DNA of 64,000 nt from Afipia sp. Its GTDB lineage: Bacteria > Pseudomonadota > Alphaproteobacteria > Rhizobiales > Xanthobacteraceae. A program made the position numbers and the translations under genes. This document shows, piece after piece, positions 7,180 through 16,859 of this stretch (the first letter of the stretch is position 1; the number at the start of each line of letters is the position of its first letter). The stretch spans positions 434,001 through 498,000 of the forward strand of contig JANQAK010000004.1 in NCBI GenBank assembly GCA_024707075.1, in the 5' to 3' direction. A model generated the notes under the pieces. It was not told the DNA's origin. It did not search any database and saw nothing but the letters and a program-made list of their open reading frames with translations.

Positions 7180-8361
7180 ATGGAGCTGAAACTTTCCAGG
7201 GAGGACGAGGATTTCCGGGATGAGGTGAGAGCCTTCATCGCGGAAAACTATCCGCAGGACATGCGCGTGCCCAATCCGGAAACGGATCTGACCAAGGAGC
7301 AGTCGCTGCTCTGGCACAAGATTCTCCACAAGAAGGGCTGGATCGCTCCGCTGTGGCCGAAGGAATACGGCGGCCCCGGCTGGTCGATCACGCAGCGCTT
7401 CATTTTCGAGCAGGAGACCACCCGCGCCGGGACGCTGCCGCCGCTGGCTTTCAGCGTGACGATGGTGGGACCTGTTATCTACACTTTCGGAAACGAGGCG
7501 CAGAAGAAGAAATACCTGCCACGGATTTTGTCCGGTGAGGACTGGTGGTGTCAGGGCTATTCCGAGCCGGGCTCCGGTTCCGATCTCGCTTCGGTCCGCA
7601 CCAAGGCTGTGCGCGAGGGTGACCATTACATCGTCAATGGTCACAAGACCTGGACCACGCTGGCGCAGCATGCGGACTGGATCTTCTGTCTGGTGCGCAC
7701 CGATCCCGCCGCCAAGCCGCAGTCGGGCATCTCGTTCCTGCTGATCGATATGAAGACGCCGGGCGTCACCGTGCGTCCGATCATCACCATCGACGGCTCG
7801 CATGAGGTCAACGACGTTTTTCTCGAGAACGTTCGTGTGCCAGTTGAAAATCTGATCGGCGAAGAAAACAAGGGTTGGACCTACGCGAAGTTCCTGCTGG
7901 GCAACGAGCGCACCAGCATGGCCGGGATCGGGCGTTCGACCCGCTACCTGAACAAGCTCAAGACCATCGTGAAGACCGAGATCGGCGAGGACGACCCGGC
8001 TTTCGGCGAGTTCACCAAGGACATCGCGCGGGTCGAACTCGATGTGCTGGCACTGGAAGCCACCGAGCTTCGGGTTGTCGCGCAGATGTCGCGCGGCATC
8101 GATCCGGGACCGGCGGCATCGCTGTTCAAGATCAGGGGGACTGAAATCTTTCAGCGCATCACGGATCTGACGCACAGGGCTATCGGAAACTACGGACTTG
8201 CGCTGCGCGAGCATCCGGTCAGCTCCAATATCTTTATGCCAGGGCCTGCCGAAGGGCACACCGCGGCCGAGAAATATCTGAACGCGCGCAAGCTCAGCAT
8301 TTACGGCGGATCGAACGAGATCCAGCGCAACATCATCGCAAAAGCGGTGCTCGGACTTTAA
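7180..8361 (+). CDS. Acyl-CoA dehydrogenase, large-subunit (PimC-like) type
   Basis: This 393-residue flavoprotein has all the ACAD segments: the N-terminal helical domain, the FAD-binding core QGYSEPGSGSDLASVRTKA, the strand GHKTWTTLAQHADWIF, and the C-terminal KYLNARKLSIYGGSNEIQRNIIAK with the YGGSNEIQ signature. ACADs introduce an alpha-beta double bond into acyl-CoA. The residue replacing the usual C-terminal catalytic Glu cannot be settled by eye. Sequence style and neighbourhood match the large subunit of pimeloyl-CoA-type dehydrogenases, which pair with a second, diverged subunit. Just 20 bases downstream is exactly such a partner. A heterotetramer with 8382-9511 is inferred. Confidence 0.9.
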   Translation: MELKLSREDEDFRDEVRAFIAENYPQDMRVPNPETDLTKEQSLLWHKILHKKGWIAPLWPKEYGGPGWSITQRFIFEQETTRAGTLPPLAFSVTMVGPVIYTFGNEAQKKKYLPRILSGEDWWCQGYSEPGSGSDLASVRTKAVREGDHYIVNGHKTWTTLAQHADWIFCLVRTDPAAKPQSGISFLLIDMKTPGVTVRPIITIDGSHEVNDVFLENVRVPVENLIGEENKGWTYAKFLLGNERTSMAGIGRSTRYLNKLKTIVKTEIGEDDPAFGEFTKDIARVELDVLALEATELRVVAQMSRGIDPGPAASLFKIRGTEIFQRITDLTHRAIGNYGLALREHPVSSNIFMPGPAEGHTAAEKYLNARKLSIYGGSNEIQRNIIAKAVLGL

Positions 8362-8381
8362 CGCGTCGCACGAGGCATCCG

Positions 8382-9511
8382 GTGGATATTCAGTTTACAG
8401 AAGAGCAGGAACTCCTGCGCAGCAGCATCCAGCGTCTGTTGCGGGACCAGTATGACTTCGACACACGCCGCAAGATCGTCGCGACCGAAGACGGCTGGAG
8501 CCGAAAGCACTGGAGTGCTTTCGCAGAACTCGGCCTGCTGGCGGCGCCGTTTTCCGAGGCGTCCGGTGGCCTCGGCGGCGGTCCGTTAGCGACGATGATC
8601 GTGATGCAGGAATTCGGCCGTCATCTCGTCGTCGAGCCTTATTTTGAAACCGTGGTGCTGGCAGGTGGCCTGATTGAAAGCCAGGGGACCGACGCGCAGC
8701 GCGAGGCGCTGCTGCCGCCGATCATGGCGGGTGAAGCGATCTGGGCGCTGGCATGGACTGAAGCGAAGTCGCGCTACGATCTCAACAACGTCAGCACGAC
8801 TGCAAAGCGCAGCGGCGATAAATATACTCTGAACGGCGCCAAGGCGACGGTGATCGGTGCGCCATGGGCCGACAAGCTGATCGTGTCGGCGCGCACATCG
8901 GGCGGGCCGCGCGACCGCGCCGGCGTCAGCCTTTTCATCGTGGACCGGCAGTCGGCAGGGCTTCATCTGCAAAGTTTCAAGACCATCGACGGGCGGTGCG
9001 CTGCGGAGATTACATTCAAGGACGTCAGCGTTCCGGCCAGCAATCTGCTCGGCAAGGAGAGTGAGGGCGTCGCAGCGCTCGAAGCATGTCGGGATCGCGC
9101 CATCGCGGCGCTTTGTGCCGGGCGACCGGAGCGATGGACGTGCTGAACACGGCGACGCTGGACTACACCAAGACCCGCAAGCAATTCGGCGTGACGCTCG
9201 GTTCATTCCAGATCTTGCAGCACCGGATGGTCGATATGTTCATCGCCTTGGAAGAGGCGACGTCGTTGATGCAGCACCTGAACCTGGCTGTCGCCGACGG
9301 CGATCCGCAGGTTTCAAAACTGGCGTCCGGCGCGAAATCGAAGATCGGAGAGGCCGCGCGCTTTGTCGGCGAGCAGGCGATCCAGCTTCACGGCGGCATG
9401 GGCATGAGCGACGAACTGAACGTCGGCCACTACTTCAAGCGCATCGCGGCGATCAACATCCAGTTCGGCGATCCGACCTACCATCTGCTGCGCTACGCAC
9501 ACGCAGCCTGA
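8382..9511 (+). CDS. Acyl-CoA dehydrogenase, small-subunit (PimD-like) type, reading frame broken near 9118-9123
   Basis: Two overlapping frames together encode one protein of about 376 residues. The first (8382 to about 9118) gives the N-terminal and middle domains, ending at ALEACRDRAIAALCA. The second (from about 9121 to 9511) continues with GAMDVLNTATLDYTKTRKQF and ends in AIQLHGGMGMSDELNVGHYF, the C-terminal ACAD signature. Adding one base in the GCCGGGCG stretch at 9118-9123 restores the frame. All the domains are intact and other core genes here have the same defect, so a sequencing deletion is more likely than gene death. The start is GTG at 8382, 20 bases after the large-type gene. 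The pair probably forms one dehydrogenase. Confidence 0.85.
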
Positions 9512-9574
9512 CCTTGATCGCTGCGGTTTCCGTCATGGCAGCTTTGCTGAGGTCAAAGACGCTTCTTATTGAAT

Positions 9575-9600
9575 GATGTTTGTCATATAATATAAACATC
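9575..9600. promoter_or_regulatory. Inverted repeat GATGTTT-N12-AAACATC over a TATAAT box, upstream of the thiolase
   Basis: Perfect 7-base arms at 9575-9581 and 9594-9600 flank an A/T-rich spacer that contains TATAAT (9586-9591), a perfect -10 hexamer. It lies 50 bases before the thiolase start codon. This looks like a dimer-binding operator overlapping a promoter. It is different from the AGTTC-type sites, so the thiolase may have its own regulator. Confidence 0.5.
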
Positions 9601-9650
9601 TACATAGGAGCCTGCCCAACCGGCTGGGCTCACGCTTCGGAGGTCTTCGC

Positions 9651-10835
9651 ATGGTAGACGCAGTTATTGTTTCCACCGCCCGCACCGGCATCGGCAAGGC
9701 CTATCGCGGCGCGCTCAACAACACCGAAGGTCCGACCATGGCGGGACACGTCATGGCCGAAGCCGTGAAGCGCGCCGGGATCGAGCCGGGCGAGGTCGAG
9801 GACGTGGTGATGGGCTGCGCCATGCAGCAGGGCACCATGGTGATGAATGTCGCGCGCAAGGGCGCGATCCGCGCTGGGCTTCCGGTCACGGTTGCAGGCA
9901 CCACCATCGATCGTCAGTGCGCGTCCGGATTGCAGGCGATCGCGGTGGCCGCGCGTTCGGTGATGCTCGACGGCGTCGAGATCGCGATCGGCGGCGGCAT
10001 CGAATCGATCAGCCTCGTTCAGAACGATCACATGAACAAGTTTCATGCTGTCGATGACGAGCTGATGGCGATGAAGCCGGACATGTACATGTCGATGCTG
10101 GAGACGGCGGAAGTGGTTGCTGCGCGCTACAACATTCCGCGCGACAAGCAGGATGAGTATAGCCTGGAGTGTCAGCGCCGCACCGGTGCTGCCATCCAGG
10201 GCGGCCGGTTCAACGACGAGATCGTGCCGTTCAAAACGAAAATGGTGGTGATGGACAAGGAGACCAAGCAGGTCTCGTTCAAGGACATCACGCTGACCAA
10301 GGATGAGGGACCACGGCCGGAGACCACCGCCGAGGGTCTCGCCGCCATCAAGCCGGTGTTCGAGGGGAAAACCATCAGCGCCGGTAACGCCAGCCAGTTG
10401 TCGGACGGCGCGTCGGCTTGCGTCATCATGAGCGACAAGCTCGCGGCGAAGAAGAGCCTCAAGCCGCTCGGTATTTTCCGTGGTTTTGTCGCCGCGGGCG
10501 TCGAGCCGGACGAGATGGGCGTGGGCCCGGTAGCGGCCATTCCGCGCCTGCTGAAGCGCCACGGCCTCAAGATCGATGACATCGATCTGTGGGAATTGAA
10601 CGAAGCCTATGCCGTTCAGGTGATCTATTGCCGCGACAAGCTCGGGATCGATCCGGAGAAGCTCAACGTCAACGGCGGTTCGATTTCGATGGGGCATCCT
10701 TACGGCATGACCGGCGCGCGTCTTGCCGGCCACGTCCTGATCGAGGGCCGCCGCCGCAAGGCCAAATACGGCGTGGTGACCATGTGCATCGGCGGCGGCA
10801 TGGGTGCCGCAGGCCTGTTCGAAATCGTCAACTAG
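9651..10835 (+). CDS. Acetyl-CoA C-acyltransferase (thiolase)
   Basis: This 394-residue type II thiolase has nucleophile Cys90 in IDRQCASGLQAIA. The NEAYAVQ segment, the GGSISMGHPYGMTGAR histidine motif and the C-terminal CIGGGMGAAGLFE with the second catalytic cysteine are all present. It cleaves 3-ketoacyl-CoA with CoA, giving acetyl-CoA and a shortened acyl-CoA, or runs in reverse. It completes the beta-oxidation set formed by the ligase, dehydrogenases and SDRs upstream. A 139-base gap with its own palindrome and -10-like box precedes it, so it may be separately transcribed. A strong terminator follows. The acyl chain it acts on is not evident. Confidence 0.93.
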   Translation: MVDAVIVSTARTGIGKAYRGALNNTEGPTMAGHVMAEAVKRAGIEPGEVEDVVMGCAMQQGTMVMNVARKGAIRAGLPVTVAGTTIDRQCASGLQAIAVAARSVMLDGVEIAIGGGIESISLVQNDHMNKFHAVDDELMAMKPDMYMSMLETAEVVAARYNIPRDKQDEYSLECQRRTGAAIQGGRFNDEIVPFKTKMVVMDKETKQVSFKDITLTKDEGPRPETTAEGLAAIKPVFEGKTISAGNASQLSDGASACVIMSDKLAAKKSLKPLGIFRGFVAAGVEPDEMGVGPVAAIPRLLKRHGLKIDDIDLWELNEAYAVQVIYCRDKLGIDPEKLNVNGGSISMGHPYGMTGARLAGHVLIEGRRRKAKYGVVTMCIGGGMGAAGLFEIVN

Positions 10836-10879
10836 ACGATCCGAGGCGTCGTGAGCCTCTGAGTTACTCCCAGACTTGG

Positions 10880-10911
10880 CCCGGCTGCGGAAAGGCAGCC
10901 GGGATTTTTTT
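10880..10911 (+). terminator. Rho-independent terminator after thiolase
   Basis: Perfect 9-bp stem CCCGGCTGC / GCAGCCGGG with a 6-base loop, followed by A and then seven T residues. It closes the catabolic operon. Confidence 0.9.
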
Positions 10912-11036
10912 GGAATCCAGTGGCGGAGGGCGAGCTTCAAATTATTTACAATCTGACAGAACAAAACGCCCCTTGCTGCGTTGGCTGGTGTCGATCAATA
11001 TTTGGTATCGATCCCGACGACTGATTGGGTGAGGAC

Positions 11037-11816
11037 GTGTTGCGACGCAAAGGCATTGCTTTAGCACTGGGATCTTTCGCCGTGCTGTCCGGTGGGGCTG
11101 TCTTTGGTCAAACAGCCCAGACAGCCCCCAACCTCCAGAATATTCCAACCGCGGAGTCCCGCGATGCGGCGGCGCAGCCGCAATCGACCGGGACTATTCC
11201 TGCGACTTCAGAACCTGTTACCGGCACTCCCGCGCAATCTCCTCCCGCGCAACCGGCCGTGACCATTTCTACAGAGCCGCCGGCTGCGGTCCCGCTGACG
11301 CCGGCCGAGCAGAAAGCCGCCGATAACAAGGCCGCTCTGGATGCGCTGCTTGCCGAGGCGACGGCCCTCAAGACCAGTTATGAGAACGTCAAACGCGGCA
11401 GAAGCAAAGCTCCGGTTTCGCTGTCTGCTTTCCGCAGCATGGAATTACGCCTTCAGATGGCCGCGGCGGCGGACCCGGCGAATACGGCAGCGCTCGATAT
11501 GGCGAACGTCATGCGCATGGCGCAATACGAAATTCTCCAGCCATCGGTTCAGATCGCAGCGGTCGCCAATCGTGAGCTTTACGCGCATCAGATGGGGCAG
11601 CAGATGCGGGACGACGGCATGCGGGTGGAGGCCTCGGGCCGTGGAAACAGCACGGTCCGCTTCGTGTCGCCGGAAATGACGCGGCAGATGGCCATGCAAC
11701 TGGTGGAGACCGCGAAAATCCCCGAGCAGGCGAGGGCGTTGCAGTTCAGGCGGGTGGTGTTCAGTAGCGGCCGGCGATCATGGACCTACGATGTCGCGCG
11801 TGGGCGGCTCCGGTAA
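11037..11816 (+). CDS. Exported protein of unknown function with Pro/Thr-rich linker
   Basis: The 259-residue product starts at GTG 11037, preferred over an upstream in-frame TTG because GGTGAGG lies just ahead of it. It has a Sec signal peptide (basic LRRK, then a hydrophobic stretch ending AVFGQ), a low-complexity Ala/Pro/Thr/Gln linker (about residues 25-95) and a folded C-terminal part rich in Met, Gln and Arg (about 100-259). No enzyme motif is recognisable. It lies between the catabolic operon and the polysaccharide locus with terminators on both sides, so it is probably monocistronic. A cell-envelope or periplasmic location is inferred from the signal peptide. Function is unknown. Confidence 0.7.
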   Translation: MLRRKGIALALGSFAVLSGGAVFGQTAQTAPNLQNIPTAESRDAAAQPQSTGTIPATSEPVTGTPAQSPPAQPAVTISTEPPAAVPLTPAEQKAADNKAALDALLAEATALKTSYENVKRGRSKAPVSLSAFRSMELRLQMAAAADPANTAALDMANVMRMAQYEILQPSVQIAAVANRELYAHQMGQQMRDDGMRVEASGRGNSTVRFVSPEMTRQMAMQLVETAKIPEQARALQFRRVVFSSGRRSWTYDVARGRLR

Positions 11817-11849
11817 GATATTTCGGTGTCAAATTCATAGATTGATAAA

Positions 11850-11871
11850 GGGCCGGTCGCGAGACCGGCCC
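11850..11871. terminator. Hairpin between converging genes
   Basis: A 9-bp stem GGGCCGGTC / GACCGGCCC with a 4-base loop lies between the exported protein (+) and the DUF1236 gene (-). The T-tract is weak (CTTGTC). It probably ends transcription in at least one direction. Confidence 0.55.
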
Positions 11872-11896
11872 TTGTCATACGTCCGTCATGCCGGAC

Positions 11897-12557
11897 TCAC
11901 GCGTCGAGCACTGCAACGATTTCCAGCGTCCGCGGATTCACGACGACGACCTGGTCGTTGACGAGGAAAAATTCATATCCGCGCCAATCGGGATAGATCG
12001 TCACAACCCTCCGCAGGGAGCGGATGGAATCCGACGGTTCTTGGGACCCGCGTGCCGATCGACACCGAGAAGTTGATATTCGTCACAGGCTTCACGTTCT
12101 GCCTGGTGATCGACGTCCGGATTGTCGTGCGTTGTTCGCCGGTCAGTTTCGCGCCTGCGCCGGCCTGTCCGGTGGTCGTTCCGGCCTTGCCTTCGGCGGC
12201 ATTCTTCTGGCCGGTCTTCATACCATCCTTTGACTTGTCCAAAGTCGTATCGGACGCAGCTTTCCCCTTCTGATCCTGGGTCGTTTCCGCGCCCTTCGAT
12301 TTCATATTGTCACGCGTATTGTCCTGCGTGCGCTGGGCGTTGCCGCCTTCACGGGGCATCTCGGCCTGACCGCCTTTCATGTTGCCCGATGAATCGCCGC
12401 GATTCATCGGTGCGGTCTTCTCGGCCGGTACGCCCTGCATCCCGGATGGCGCGGACTGAGTTGCTGCCGGAGCGTTGTTCGGCGCTTGCGCCGAGGCAAT
12501 TCCCGCCGTGCCGATCAGTGCAGCCATAGCTGTGGTAATCAAAAGGGTATTTCTCAT
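11897..12557 (-). CDS. DUF1236-type exported protein, reading frame broken near 12007-12009
   Basis: The protein starts at ATG 12557 (GAGGAGG five bases upstream) with a clear signal peptide (MRNTLLITTAMAALIGTAG, cleavage near ASAQA). A long low-complexity region rich in Gln, Lys, Gly and Thr follows (about residues 25-140), then a C-terminal DUF1236 domain. That domain begins with the FSVSIGTRVPRTV strand and continues in the shifted frame as IYPDWRGYEFFLVNDQVVVV and a final EIVAVLDA. Removing one C from the CCC run at 12007-12009 joins both halves. DUF1236 proteins are common small envelope proteins of Bradyrhizobiaceae with no known activity. The intact domain on both sides of the break argues for a sequencing insertion. 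Confidence 0.8.
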
Positions 12558-12702
12558 GATGTCCTCCTCGTTATCTGCCCGGGGCTTAACGAGAAGTGGC
12601 AACCTCTGTTCCGCAGGAAACATGTATATTGCGTGAACATCCATTCATGGCGGAACAGGCGGGTGCTCTGAACCAGCACCTGGGGCAATGCCTCGTCGCC
12701 AA

Positions 12703-13960
12703 CTAGCGTATTTCGATCGTGTGTTTGCGGGCCTGATAGCTGTAGGCATGAGCCGCGGCGAACATCGCCCACATTGTGCCGAGCATCATCCAGAAGTGCC
12801 GCCAGTGATCGACATCGATGATGAAGGCTTCGCCGACCGTCCCCACGAAGACGGCAAAGATCGCGAGATATGTCCGCTGCCACGGCACGCGCACGAAGAT
12901 TAGCTTGCATCCCATGATGACGGTGATGAACACCAGCGCGGGGAAAGAGACCCCGGCGATCCAGCCGCCCGACATGAATGCATTCAGGAATGAATTGTGG
13001 GTGTCCTCAGGAAAGAATTTGGTGAATTGGAGCGGCCCGATTCCCAACGGGAGTTCGAGTGCCATCTGGAAACCGAGCGCATGGCGCCCGAAGCGTCCAA
13101 AGCGGCCGGTGTCGTAACTCTGATTCAGGCTGGCGCGTTCCTGGAAAATGCCACTGACGGAATCGAATGACAAAAGGACGACGAGAAGCAAGGCCGCGCA
13201 AATCGCAGCCGCGATCGCCACCATTACGATGCGTGCGCTGCTTCTGTGACGGGGCGATCAGGTACATCAGAGCCAGCATGAAGGCCGAGCAAACCACCAA
13301 CTGGCCCCAGGAGGCGCGCGAGAACGCAAGCAACACCGCGAGGCTGACGATCCCGAGCGCGATTGCGCTTCGGAATGATTTCCAGAAAGATTGCGTGACG
13401 ACGGTTTGCAGCAGGAATAGCGCCGGCAATATCAGGTAGGCGCCCAGCACGTTGGGATCTTTGAACGTCCCGCGCGCGCGGCTGTACAGCGTGAACATCT
13501 CGTATCCGCCCGGCACCAGACGGAAATATCCCGCAATAGCAGCGAGGGATGCAATCAGCGCCCCGAAGATCAGGCCGCGGCGAAGAAACTCGAGCCTGCT
13601 GGCGGTGTCCTCGGACAGGACCATTGCGAAGAACAATGAGGTGATGGCCATGTACCACGAGGTCAGAATCCAGTTTACGATCTCGGGCTTGTCCATCAGA
13701 TACACCGAGCAGATCGTGTAGCCGATGTTCAGCAGGAACAGCAGGATCAACAAGGAGATGAAGACCGGCCTCATGCGCAGCCCGGTCGCGAAGAAAAAGA
13801 TGACCGACGCCAGCGTCACCAACTCGTAGGGGCTTGGTTCGATGAAGACGATCGCGCCGCTGGCGCCGACGGCCCACATCAATAGCCGCTGGATCGCCGC
13901 GATGCCGGGAGGCGTCGCAGCCGCGGGAAGGGCGTAGTCTGCCGCTGCGAATGAAGCCAT
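12703..13960 (-). CDS. O-antigen ligase/polymerase-like membrane protein, frame broken near 13251-13254
   Basis: Two frames on the minus strand join into one polytopic protein of about 419 residues. The N-terminal part (from ATG 13960) carries eight or more hydrophobic helices and ends LMYLIA. The C-terminal part resumes with RIVMVAIAAAICAALLLVVL, includes the large periplasmic loop with the motif DTHNSFLNAF, and ends in two further helices. The DTHN-type histidine loop before the final helices is typical of the Wzy_C/WaaL family, which joins or polymerises undecaprenyl-linked glycans at the periplasmic face. Removing one G from the GGGG run at 13251-13254 restores the frame. It sits beside the glycosyl-phosphate transferase and export genes, so it is the likely polymerase or ligase of this locus. 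Confidence 0.8.
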
Positions 13961-14053
13961 GCGAGCCGGAATCCCTTCGCGCGTCCTGCGCGTCAGTGCA
14001 ATGATATGCGCATGATGTTCTCCGAAAACCGCTTCGCAATTTCCGGCATCAGC

Positions 14054-15661
14054 TCAGTAGGCGTTTTCACCCTTGATCAGGGCGAACGGTGTCTTGAAGA
14101 GGATGTAGAGATCGAACAGCACCGACCAGTTCTCGATGTAGTACAGGTCGAACTCCACACGCTTCTGGATCTTCTCCTCGCTGTCGACCTCGCCGCGCCA
14201 GCCGTTGATCTGCGCCCAGCCGGTGATGCCGGGCTTGACGCGGTGGCGCGCAAAATATCCGTCGACGGCTTCGTCGAATAGCCGGCTCTGGAGCTTGCCC
14301 TGAACCGCATGCGGGCGCGGACCGACCAGCGAGAGATTGCCCTTGAAGACCACATTGAAGAGCTGCGGCAATTCATCGAGGCTGCTCTTGCGGATGAAGC
14401 GGCCGACGCGGGTGACGCGGGTGTCGCCTTTGGTGACCACTTTCGAGGCCAGCGGATCGGCCTGATCGTGAAACAGCGAACGGAATTTGTAGACGTCGAT
14501 GCGCTCGTTGTTGAAGCCGTAGCGCTTTTGCAGGAACAGCACCGGGCCGGGACTGTCGATTTTAATGGCGAGCGCCACGATCGCCATCACTGGCGCAAGC
14601 AGCACGAGGATGATCGCGCCGACCACGCGATCGAATGCCGCCTTCAGCACCATGTCCCAGTCGGTGATCGGCTGCTCGAACACATCGAGCGTCGGAACCT
14701 TGCCGAGATAGGAATAGGAGCGCGGCCGGAAGCGCAATTTGTTGGTGTGGGCCGATAGCCGGATATCGACCGGCAGCACCCACAGCTTTTTCAGCATTTC
14801 CAGAATGCGCGTCTCCGCCGAAATGGGCAGCGCGAACAGCACGAGATCGATCCGGGTGCGGCGGGCAAATTCGACGATGTCGTCGATCTTCCCGAGTTTG
14901 GGCTCGCCTGCGCAGGTATCCAACGCGCGGGAATCGTTGCGATCGTCGAACACACCGAGAATCTGAATGTCGGAATCGTCCTGCGCCTTGAGCGCGCGGA
15001 TCAGGTTTTCTCCGTTTTCGTCGGAGCCGACGATGATCGTCCGGCGGTCGAGCCGGCCTTCGCGCGCCCAGCGGCGGACGAGGGCGCGCAGCACCAGCCG
15101 TTCCGCGAACAGGACGGCAAGGCCGCCGAAGAAGAACGCCGACAGCCAGACGCGCGAGATCGTACCGCCCAGCTTTGCGAAGAACGAGGCGCCGATGAAT
15201 AGCAGAAAAACGAATGCCCATGACGACGCCATGCGCGTCATCTGGCGAAGCTGCCCACGGAAGACCTGGACGTCGTAGATTTCGGCCGCCTGAAAGCTGA
15301 TTACCGCGCAGGCGGCTACTGCAAAGACGGCTGCGGTATATTGCCACGAGAAGCCATCGATAGTCGTCACGTACCAGAGATACAGGACGAGGCCGACCAC
15401 ACTCAACAGCAGGAAGTCGACGATGCGGACGATGCCGCTGATGACGACCGTTGAGTAGGCTTTTCTGACCTTCTCATTGGCGACCGCGAGGGCGGCAGGG
15501 GATAGCCGCTTGCGGCGTTCGAGCCGAGGTGCGCCGTCGGCGTCGCCCATGGTGGCCGCTCCCGCCGTCGCAGCGTTCATCATGGTTCGGACGTCGATAG
15601 GTTCCACGGCGTAAATTTCCGGTGCTGGGCCGTCATGTAGCGACAGGCCAAGAGGAACCAA
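14054..15661 (-). CDS. Undecaprenyl-phosphate glucose phosphotransferase (WcaJ/ExoY-type)
   Basis: This is a polyprenol-phosphate hexose-1-phosphate transferase of up to 535 residues. It has four N-terminal membrane helices (about residues 70-190), a Rossmann-like middle region ([16 protein letters not shown], about 210-340) and the C-terminal bacterial sugar transferase domain. That domain contains [34 protein letters not shown] and LVGPRPHA, which carry the catalytic Asp/Glu and the Arg-Pro-His motif. It loads the first sugar phosphate, usually glucose, onto undecaprenyl phosphate and so starts repeat-unit assembly. The start is uncertain: TTG at 15661 has GGGGA upstream, while GTG 15607 and ATG 15583 are shorter options. 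Confidence 0.9.
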   Translation of the reverse strand: MVPLGLSLHDGPAPEIYAVEPIDVRTMMNAATAGAATMGDADGAPRLERRKRLSPAALAVANEKVRKAYSTVVISGIVRIVDFLLLSVVGLVLYLWYVTTIDGFSWQYTAAVFAVAACAVISFQAAEIYDVQVFRGQLRQMTRMASSWAFVFLLFIGASFFAKLGGTISRVWLSAFFFGGLAVLFAERLVLRALVRRWAREGRLDRRTIIVGSDENGENLIRALKAQDDSDIQILGVFDDRNDSRALDTCAGEPKLGKIDDIVEFARRTRIDLVLFALPISAETRILEMLKKLWVLPVDIRLSAHTNKLRFRPRSYSYLGKVPTLDVFEQPITDWDMVLKAAFDRVVGAIILVLLAPVMAIVALAIKIDSPGPVLFLQKRYGFNNERIDVYKFRSLFHDQADPLASKVVTKGDTRVTRVGRFIRKSSLDELPQLFNVVFKGNLSLVGPRPHAVQGKLQSRLFDEAVDGYFARHRVKPGITGWAQINGWRGEVDSEEKIQKRVEFDLYYIENWSVLFDLYILFKTPFALIKGENAY

Positions 15662-15723
15662 GAGTTCCCCGCCTCATGCGTAGCCAACAAATCGGAAGAA
15701 TTGGTTATCTCGATACGGATAGG

Positions 15724-16857
15724 TTAACGCGCGTTGAATGCATCGCGATAGCCGTCGAGGACGCCCTCGACCATCGCCTTCTGGGAGAAGTGGACGAAGA
15801 TCCGCTCGCGAAGGCTTCTGGCGCTTTCGCGCGCCGCATCGATGTCGCCAAGCGCTGTCTCGATGGCATCCGCCAGGGCGCCGACGCTGTTCGCCACGAA
15901 AAGTCCGCTTGTATGGGGACCCAGAATTTCGGGGATGCCGCCGACGCTGGCGGCGATCATCGGAATACCGGCGGCAGCGGCCTCGATGACGACATAGGGC
16001 ATCGAGTCGCCGCGTGACGGGACAACCAGCAGCCTGCCTTTCGAGAAACCATAACGCGCCTTGACGTGTCCAATGAAGCGGACTGCGTCCTCGATGTTCA
16101 GCTTCTTGATGAGGGCTTTGAGGTTTTCCATCTCTTCGCCGTCGCCGGCGAGTGTCAGCGTGACCGGTTTGCCGTCGGCCCGAAGCCGCGCCACGGCCTG
16201 GATCAGCAGGTCGGCGCCCTTGATCTCCCGAAATTCGCCAACATAGACGAGATCGGTGGCATCTTCCGCGACGGGCACCGGATCGAATTCAGATGCAGTC
16301 ACGCCATTGAACACGCATCGTACCAGCCCGGCAGGCTTGCCGACCACATGCTCATAGGTATCGCGCGCGAAGGCGCTTTCAAACAGGAACAGTTCCGTGC
16401 GGTTCATAAGTGCGCGTTCGAGCCGCGCATAGAGCGCGCCTTTAAGCGTATTGGGTGGATAGTGCAGGGAGCCGCCATGGGGCGTGTAAACCCGGATCGT
16501 CTTCTGCGATTTACCTTTCAGGCGGACGAAGGCTCCGGCCTTTGCACCGTGACCGTGCAAAACATCCAGATTGAGGGATCGTGCGAGGCGAAGAAAATGC
16601 AGCGATGCCACGACATCGATCGGATGGGGTTCCCGGTGGATTGCAAGGCGATAAACGCCGAGTTTGAGTTTCGGGCCGATCTCCCTGAGGGCTGCGTCCG
16701 CACGTTCACCGCCAGTCAGGCTGTCAGCGAGAATACCGACCTCATGGCCGCGCTCGGCCTGTCCTGTGGCGAGATCGAGGATGTGACGAAATATTCCGCC
16801 CACAGGCGCGCGAACGGCATGCAGAATGCGGAGCGGAGAATTGGACGTCTCGGGCAT
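15724..16857 (-). CDS. GT4-type glycosyltransferase
   Basis: This 377-residue GT-B protein has an N-terminal acceptor domain beginning LRILHAVRAPVGGIFRHILDLA. The C-terminal nucleotide-sugar domain contains LVYVGEFREIKGADLLIQAV, FIGHV and the EX7E-type segment VVPSRGDSMPYVVIEAAAAG. It would add a sugar to the growing lipid-linked repeat unit at the cytoplasmic face. The donor sugar is not predictable. Its start lies two bases from the stop of the Wza-like gene, so the two are co-transcribed, with the export gene first and the priming transferase downstream. Confidence 0.9.
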   Translation of the reverse strand: MPETSNSPLRILHAVRAPVGGIFRHILDLATGQAERGHEVGILADSLTGGERADAALREIGPKLKLGVYRLAIHREPHPIDVVASLHFLRLARSLNLDVLHGHGAKAGAFVRLKGKSQKTIRVYTPHGGSLHYPPNTLKGALYARLERALMNRTELFLFESAFARDTYEHVVGKPAGLVRCVFNGVTASEFDPVPVAEDATDLVYVGEFREIKGADLLIQAVARLRADGKPVTLTLAGDGEEMENLKALIKKLNIEDAVRFIGHVKARYGFSKGRLLVVPSRGDSMPYVVIEAAAAGIPMIAASVGGIPEILGPHTSGLFVANSVGALADAIETALGDIDAARESARSLRERIFVHFSQKAMVEGVLDGYRDAFNAR

Positions 16858-16859
16858 CG

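Noticed and set aside
9118-9511. Separate short acyl-CoA dehydrogenase gene starting at 9086
   Set aside because: It is the C-terminal half of the preceding dehydrogenase in a shifted frame, not an independent gene.
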